In this document: one piece after another, positions 59,052 to 64,000 of the stretch | Numbering within the stretch: position 1 is the first letter of the stretch | Layout of the letters: every line of letters begins with the position of its first letter | Assembly (NCBI RefSeq): GCF_964204865.1 | Contig: NC_135264.1 | Coordinates: 2,046,001-2,110,000, forward strand | Length of the DNA: 64,000 bases | Source of the DNA: Styela clava | Lineage: Eukaryota > Chordata > Ascidiacea > Stolidobranchia > Styelidae | Reading direction: 5' to 3' | Notes under the pieces: generated by a model | What the model was told of the DNA's origin: nothing | Database searches by the model: none | What the model saw: only the letters and a program-made list of their open reading frames with translations | Made by a program: the position numbers and the translations under genes

Positions 59052-59905
59052 AGGCTTCCCGCTGCTTGTCAGCAGGGAACCTATTGTATTCCTGTGTTTT
59101 ATTATTATTATTATTTATTTATTATTATTATTATTATTTATTTATTATTATTATTTATTTTTATTATTTTTTTTGTTTTCAAATTGGTCCTACAAACTTG
59201 AAATTCACCTCAAATGTGCAGAAGTTATCAGCTAGCAAAAAAATGCAAATTTTATGCATGACTGACCACGCTTTCACGCTCCAGTGAGCAAAACGCGTTT
59301 TCAGTTTTTTTGCGATTTCTCAAAATTGATACATGCTATTGGGTTGAAATTCATAACAATGATTAATGGACATGTTCCGGATACGATATGTCAAGGATAC
59401 GCATGAGTGACCTCGGCGATACGCTCCAGTGAGCAATATAGGATTTTACATTTTCATCTTCTTCTCGAGAACGACACTACTCAGAGACTTGAAAATTACA
59501 TCACATGCAGATAATAAGTCCACCATCATAAATTGCAAATTTTATGCATGACTGACCACGCTTTCACGCTCCAGTGAGCAAAACGCGTCTTCAGTTTTTT
59601 TGCGATTTCTCAATATTGATACATGCTATTGGGTTGAAATTCATAACAATGATTAATGGACATGTTCCGGATACGATATGTCAAGGATACGCATGAGTGA
59701 CCTTGGCGATATGCTCCAGTGAGCAATATAGGATTATACATTTTCATCTTCTTCTCGACAACGACACTACTTAGAGACTTGAAATTTACAACACATGCAG
59801 ATAATAAGTCCCCCATCATAAATTGCAAATTTTATGCATGACTGACCACGCGTTCACGCTCCAGTGAGCAAAACGCGTCTTCAGTTTTTTTTACGCGGGA
59901 AGCCT
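59052..59905. mobile_element. Nested element with inverted ends, (ATT)n tract and 290-bp tandem repeat
   Basis: Bounded by AGGCTTCCCGC (59052-59062) and GCGGGAAGCCT (59895-59905). Contents are an (ATT)n tract at about 59100-59170 and then a tandem array. It interrupts the hAT transposase reading frame, so it arrived later. It has no coding region and no clear target duplication. Family unknown. Confidence 0.6.
59251..59891. repeat. Tandem repeat, period 290 bp, 2.2 copies
   Basis: Units 59251-59540 and 59541-59830 plus a partial third. TTTATGCATGACTGACCACG recurs at 59251, 59541 and 59831, so the period is exact. The units differ at only a few positions. Within each unit, CGCTCCAGTGAGCAA occurs twice. 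Confidence 0.9.
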
Positions 59906-60555
59906 GTTAAAGCTGCACGCAGCTCTAGTTGGTATTCGTTATCAAGAGATATCCGAAATTGTGACAGTGATTCTTTTTTAAATCTGGACTGTAAAGTATA
60001 ATCCCAATTTTATTCAAGCTTTTTCTTTTTCATCGGGTTTATAATATTAATCACTCTGTAGTTGACCGACGCCTCAATCCTACTGTGTCTGCTCAAAATA
60101 CTGGAAAAGATCTCAGCGGCCCATGCTTTTTTGCGCGTCTCGTGACCACCTGTAGGGTCGCAACAAGTTCATATCTTACTGCATGGGATATTATACTGTT
60201 CTTTTTTGTTTCTGGTTCAGACAAAGAAATATGCATAACGTTTTATATGGATTGTCATATTAATCAGGAAAGGCATGCAGAACAGAAGAAGCACGCCTGC
60301 CGATTTTTAGGTTTCTGAATCTTGCGAGATTTGATGGAGCGATAAATCGCAGCCGAAAAAGCAAAAAGTGTGATTACTCGGCGCCAATATGTCGCGAAAG
60401 ACGTCGCAATATGACGGAGGAAGAGAAATTGTGTAATAAACAAACGCAACCTCGTCTTCGGCAAAGCGATTGAGACCGCATAAAAACAACGAAATTTCTT
60501 GCGGACCGGCAAAAAAGCTTCGCGGACCGGCGGTTGGGAACCACTGCTCTAGTCT

Positions 60556-60650
60556 AGATGTATGCGCACCAAGATGTCGCACAACCTTAATTCTAACCGG
60601 TACACACATACTATGTTCAGGTTGTGCGCCATCTTGGTGCGCATACTTCA
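60556..60650. repeat. Small inverted repeat related to MITE family A ends
   Basis: TATGCGCACCAAGATGTCGC and its near-complement CGCCATCTTGGTGCGCATA flank about 50 bp. The arms resemble the end of copy 4 (TATGTGAACCAAGATGGCGG). It lies 10 bp from the hAT element end. Confidence 0.55.
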
Positions 60651-60659
60651 GGAAGTCCC

Positions 60660-61878
60660 AAAAATGTTATCATATCTTAAGGAAAGCATTTTTATAAATA
60701 ATAATTCATTTTGACTGTTGTAAGATGGCATTCTGAAGAAATTTATTATCGGGGTCAGAATGGATCCGATAATACAAAGTGTAGTAAAGAAAATATGCAT
60801 TTATTATTACAGTTCTCACTTCTTAACCCTAAAAAATAGATTCTGGTCGATCTCCTGAATCAGTGTCTATATTTCATCTATTCGCCAAGTAGTTATGGCT
60901 TGGATTAATTCGTTGTAACAAATTGTTTACTGCGTACCTCGGTCATGGTGCTTGAATTCATTTGTTTATAAATTATAACTGAGGTTTGACATTTGTATTT
61001 TGAACCCGAAAAACAAGTTCCTGTGCATGCAATTTGGTTCCACAACATACAAACTCAAAGGAGTTGGCAAACTGAAAAAATATATCTTAGTTCGGGGGTT
61101 TCTATGACCTTACCTCCGTCGTGTCAAAACAAAAAATATTAATTTGAATTTATATAAATGGAGCAAAGCTACCGCTATAATTAAGTAAGTATGTTTGTGA
61201 GCTTTCGTTAGATCACGGTCTAACTTCTTCAAACAATACAAGATTTATCTTAATGACAGCAATAATGGTTATATCTTACCGTACTTACTATTTCGTTGAA
61301 AGAGATCATGTTATTTTTACTTATCACTTTAATACTACTCGTTCAAGCATCCTTGTGGTGAGCACTACTCACGGATCCGAAGCAGAAAGTAAACAAGGAG
61401 AAAGGACCTGCAGTGTCATACACAATATCCGAGTTCCCCTAGTATTGGCATATAATTAAGTACTTGATCAAGTTTGAGTCGCCTATAAATTATCCTGTAC
61501 TGAAAAAACTAGATTATAGGCATAAGTTATAGCACTGCTGCTCATTATTGAAAAGAGTTGACCTGCAACTGTATAATGCAATCAATATAATTACGACTCA
61601 AAAAAGAGGTACGGTACGAGACTGCACTTTAGAACTTTGGACTTGGGCAAAGACATTTGCTCTGACTGTGCTATAACGAACTTTGACCTGTACCTATTCA
61701 GGCCTGAAGGTGACCCATTCGAATATTGCGCTTATAAGACTAAGAATAACTTGTAATCAAGTAGATAAAAAAATATATTTCGACATTTGTTAAAAACAAA
61801 AAAAATAGCATCCCACCAAATACGACTTTTCTTCGCTTCAATATGTACCAACATTACCCATAAATCAATTATTTTTCA
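60660..61878. other. Intergenic, nothing identified
   Basis: AT-rich DNA without a supported gene or element. Confidence 0.45.
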
Positions 61879-64000
61879 GATTCAGATTCAGATTTTTTTA
61901 TTTTCGTCGGGCATGAAATATTGTACAAACAAAATTGATCAAAATAGCTAACAAAACATCAATTAAAATATACTGGAATACAATATTTACGCAATTGACG
62001 AGGGACCGCGAGAGACTACTAAAGTCATCGTGTCAGCGACACCGTGTTTGCTAAGATTAGCAGAAGACGTCAAACAAACGTCGAATAACATGAAATAATT
62101 AATTTTTGAAAAAAGAGTGAATACAATTTGAGAAATACAAATCAAAACGAGAGAATCAGTAAAGCGAGCAGTCGAATAAAAAGAAACCCAATGGAAATAA
62201 CAATCAAAACGAGAGAATCAGTGAAGCGAATAGAGAATGGATAAATCATTTGCGCGTATTAATGTCATGCTCAAATGAGCACAGGAACAACAAAGAAAAA
62301 TGATGAATAACATGACGCTGCAGAGCTATGACAATTCGAGGGGAATTCCCAACAACCACAAAAGGAAAATATAATAGTAGTTTATAAGTCATGGGTAAGT
62401 CACTAATATTGAAAACCATATTGAAGATTTAGTTGAAAAAAGTCACATTAGGAACAATTTAAGCAATGAGGCAAAATTAATCAGCAAAATGCTTGTTGGT
62501 ACCGGTATAGCACTTATGTTCTAGTATAAGCTAGGAGTAGACCTACAACAAAGAAATAGCCATACAAAAATTGTACGCTTATAATACTCGACAAGCATAG
62601 ACAAATACTTATATTGACAATGCCAACAGCATTGTCTATATATTACAGCAATGGAGCAAAAAGAACAAATGTTAACTATAAATTTTTTTTTTTCAGTATC
62701 CATCTTATCAACAGTCAGAGAAACAGTCCTAACAGCTCGAAATTTACTGGCAAATATAAGCGTCAAGGTAAAGATTTTTTAAAGCCTTTTTGAAAAAATT
62801 ATAGTTTTTCAAACGAATCGAATCAGTAAGCGTATTCCATAGTTTTACACCCATGTATTTGATAGTGCTTTGTGAACGATTGGTAGCATAGCGAGGCACA
62901 TAGTAAGAACTATTGGCAGCTGAACGAGTTGCATAAGAGTGAACGCTCATTTGTTTAACAAAATAGTCAGTAAAAGCCAATGGAAGTTTATTATTATGAT
63001 GTTGGTGCATCAGTTTTAAAACCTCAATTTTATAAATATCAGCCAATTTGATTATTCGGATTTTATGGTACAGGGGGTCTAGTCTCGACCTTGGTCCAGC
63101 ATAAGTAATAGCACGGATAGCTCTATTTTGTATAATTTCGATGCGATTTAACAAGGTTTTGTTAGCTGAACCCCAAGCTATAATACCATATTGCAAATAG
63201 GACTGAAACAAGGCGTGATATACCATGCGTAAGGTAGACATTGAAGTATAACAACTAAGCCGATATAGCATTCCTACCGCCCTAGATAATTTAACAGCAG
63301 TGTTTGTTATTCGAATGTTCCACTGCATTTTGTTGTCAATGTGAATGCCAAGATATTTATATGAGCTAACATTTTCAAAAACAGTACTTTCAATCTCAAT
63401 TTTTAAGGCTGTCTTTGGGTTTGATTTGTGGGGAGCTAATAACATAGTTTTTGATTTGTCTACATTCAAAGTTAATTTATTGGTTTTAATCCAATTTGCA
63501 ACTTTCCTAATTTCAGTGTTCACTCTAGACTGAAGCACATCGGGGGACTTGTCACTATCTAGAAGGTTGGTATCATCAGCGAACAATTTTGAGATTAATG
63601 CTGAGCTGTGTTCAAGGTCATTGATGAAGATTAAAAAAAGAGTCGGGCCCAAACAAGACCCCTGGGAGACCCCGTGGGTCCCAGGCAAAGAAGAGGAACA
63701 GTGTGAGCCTATTTGAACATATTGCGTTCTATTGGTTAAATAATTAGCCAGGAGTTGGTTTGGTACTCCTCTAATTCCATAATGCCACAGCTTGTATATT
63801 AAAATTTGATGATTGACGGTATCAAAAGCTTTCTTGAGATCTAAAAATGTTGCACTGACATATTCCTTCTTCTCTAATTTTTCGTAGATATGAGATATAG
63901 TATCTAAAATCGCATGTGGAGTAGAATGTTTGCTTTGAAAACCGAACTGTGATTTATTTATTACATTGTGCTTTATAAAAAAGTTCATTAACCTTCTATT
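61879..64000 (-). mobile_element. Non-LTR retrotransposon, 3' part, runs off the right edge
   Basis: Minus strand. Coding part 62744-64000, then a 3' UTR of about 865 bp. The 3' end near 61880 is a short tandem tail (TCTGAA)3 after AATAAAAAAA, a common LINE ending. The 5' part lies outside the window, so I cannot tell whether the element is full length. Confidence 0.75.
62744..64000 (-). CDS. Reverse transcriptase of a jockey/CR1-like LINE (partial)
   Basis: An open frame of 418 codons with no defects, entering from beyond the right edge. Order of motifs: KSQFGFQSKHSTPHAILDTI (finger region), SATFLDLKKAFDTVNHQIL (motif A with the first catalytic Asp), HGVSQGSCLGPTLFLIFINDL-type motif B, and FADDTNLL (motif C, catalytic DD). 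A thumb segment SYKYLGIHIDNKMQW and a C-terminal region with LQYGIIAWGSANKTLLNRIE follow, as in jockey and CR1 relatives. The stop is at 62744-62746. The intact frame suggests recent activity. The clade is a judgement from these motifs. Confidence 0.88.
   Translation of the reverse strand, partial: NRRLMNFFIKHNVINKSQFGFQSKHSTPHAILDTISHIYEKLEKKEYVSATFLDLKKAFDTVNHQILIYKLWHYGIRGVPNQLLANYLTNRTQYVQIGSHCSSSLPGTHGVSQGSCLGPTLFLIFINDLEHSSALISKLFADDTNLLDSDKSPDVLQSRVNTEIRKVANWIKTNKLTLNVDKSKTMLLAPHKSNPKTALKIEIESTVFENVSSYKYLGIHIDNKMQWNIRITNTAVKLSRAVGMLYRLSCYTSMSTLRMVYHALFQSYLQYGIIAWGSANKTLLNRIEIIQNRAIRAITYAGPRSRLDPLYHKIRIIKLADIYKIEVLKLMHQHHNNKLPLAFTDYFVKQMSVHSYATRSAANSSYYVPRYATNRSQSTIKYMGVKLWNTLTDSIRLKNYNFFKKALKNLYLDAYICQ

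Larger units (their letters stand above)
58812..59990 (-). pseudogene. hAT transposase C-terminal end, interrupted
   Basis: Reading on the minus strand, LSQFRISLDNEYQLELRAAL (59908-59985) is followed by the nested element. After it come AIKLLSVVSSSYLCEKTFSS (with a frameshift before CEK) and LIKTEQRNQL. The LCEKTFS...IKT.QRN.L signature is the hAT dimerisation domain of the ZBED5/GTF2IRD2-like group. No N-terminal or catalytic part remains. Confidence 0.7.
58483..60546 (-). mobile_element. hAT element with nested insertion
   Basis: Ends CAGTGTTTCCCAACC and GGTTGGGAACCACTG are perfect inverted partners but for one base. GCGGACCGGCAAAAA occurs just inside both ends. Flanks TTCTAGAT and CTCTAGTC share TCTAG, consistent with a decayed 8-bp duplication. 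It encodes a broken transposase on the minus strand and is split by a second element at 59052-59905. Confidence 0.75.

Noticed and set aside
58998..59287. Tyr/Ile/Leu-rich hydrophobic small proteins
   Set aside because: They are translations of the (ATT)n tract in the nested element.
60264..60609. Minus-strand frames of 82-100 codons as genes
   Set aside because: They cover the right end of the hAT element (GCGGACCGGC repeats) and the adjacent small inverted repeat.

Overview
This window is nuclear DNA of an animal. It has spliced protein-coding genes with GT-AG introns, AT-rich intergenic DNA, hAT, pogo and LINE elements, and orthologues of animal genes such as a KLF10/11-type transcription factor, TIMM44, HADHA, ZMAT5 and BMS1. 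Introns of a few hundred to about 2,000 bp, a vertebrate-like gene set and heavy MITE/hAT load suggest an invertebrate deuterostome, perhaps a tunicate. That placement is inference; nothing seen here proves it.

Left part (1-9.7 kb, + strand): the 3' end of BMS1 (ribosome assembly), an intronless ZMAT5 (U11/U12 snRNP 20K protein), and a ten-exon TIMM44 (mitochondrial import motor). I rebuilt TIMM44 exon by exon; it closes in frame at 429 aa. Its introns hold a pogo/Tigger element with TA target duplications, two MITEs, hAT ends and a tRNA-derived SINE.

9.7-16.2 kb: transposon debris, then on the minus strand an eight-exon gene for a 574-aa single-pass membrane protein. It has a signal peptide, an RVKR site, a small EGF-like module, one complete six-cysteine kringle, a membrane span and a long tail with a PPPPY motif. 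I do not recognise this architecture as a named gene, and I regard it as the most interesting coding locus here.

16.2-34.3 kb: about 18 kb with no gene I can support. It holds SINE copies, a 1.9-kb non-autonomous hAT element, MITEs and promoter-like GC-box/CCAAT/TATA clusters upstream of the KLF gene. 34.3-37.6 kb: a two-exon KLF10/11 (TIEG-type) repressor of 800 aa.

40.3-52.5 kb, minus strand: HADHA, alpha subunit of the mitochondrial trifunctional protein. Twenty exons were rebuilt to a 769-aa protein, with one GC-AG intron needed to keep the frame. 52.5-64 kb: repeats only. These are a long-armed palindromic MITE, a decayed hAT transposase, a second hAT element split by a nested element carrying a 290-bp tandem repeat, and the 3' part of a non-LTR retrotransposon running off the right edge.

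The genes do not form one pathway. TIMM44 and HADHA both serve mitochondria, and BMS1 and ZMAT5 serve RNA/ribosome assembly, but there is no evidence of joint control. The dominant theme among repeats is the hAT superfamily, including a MITE family with 8-bp target duplications present in at least four copies.
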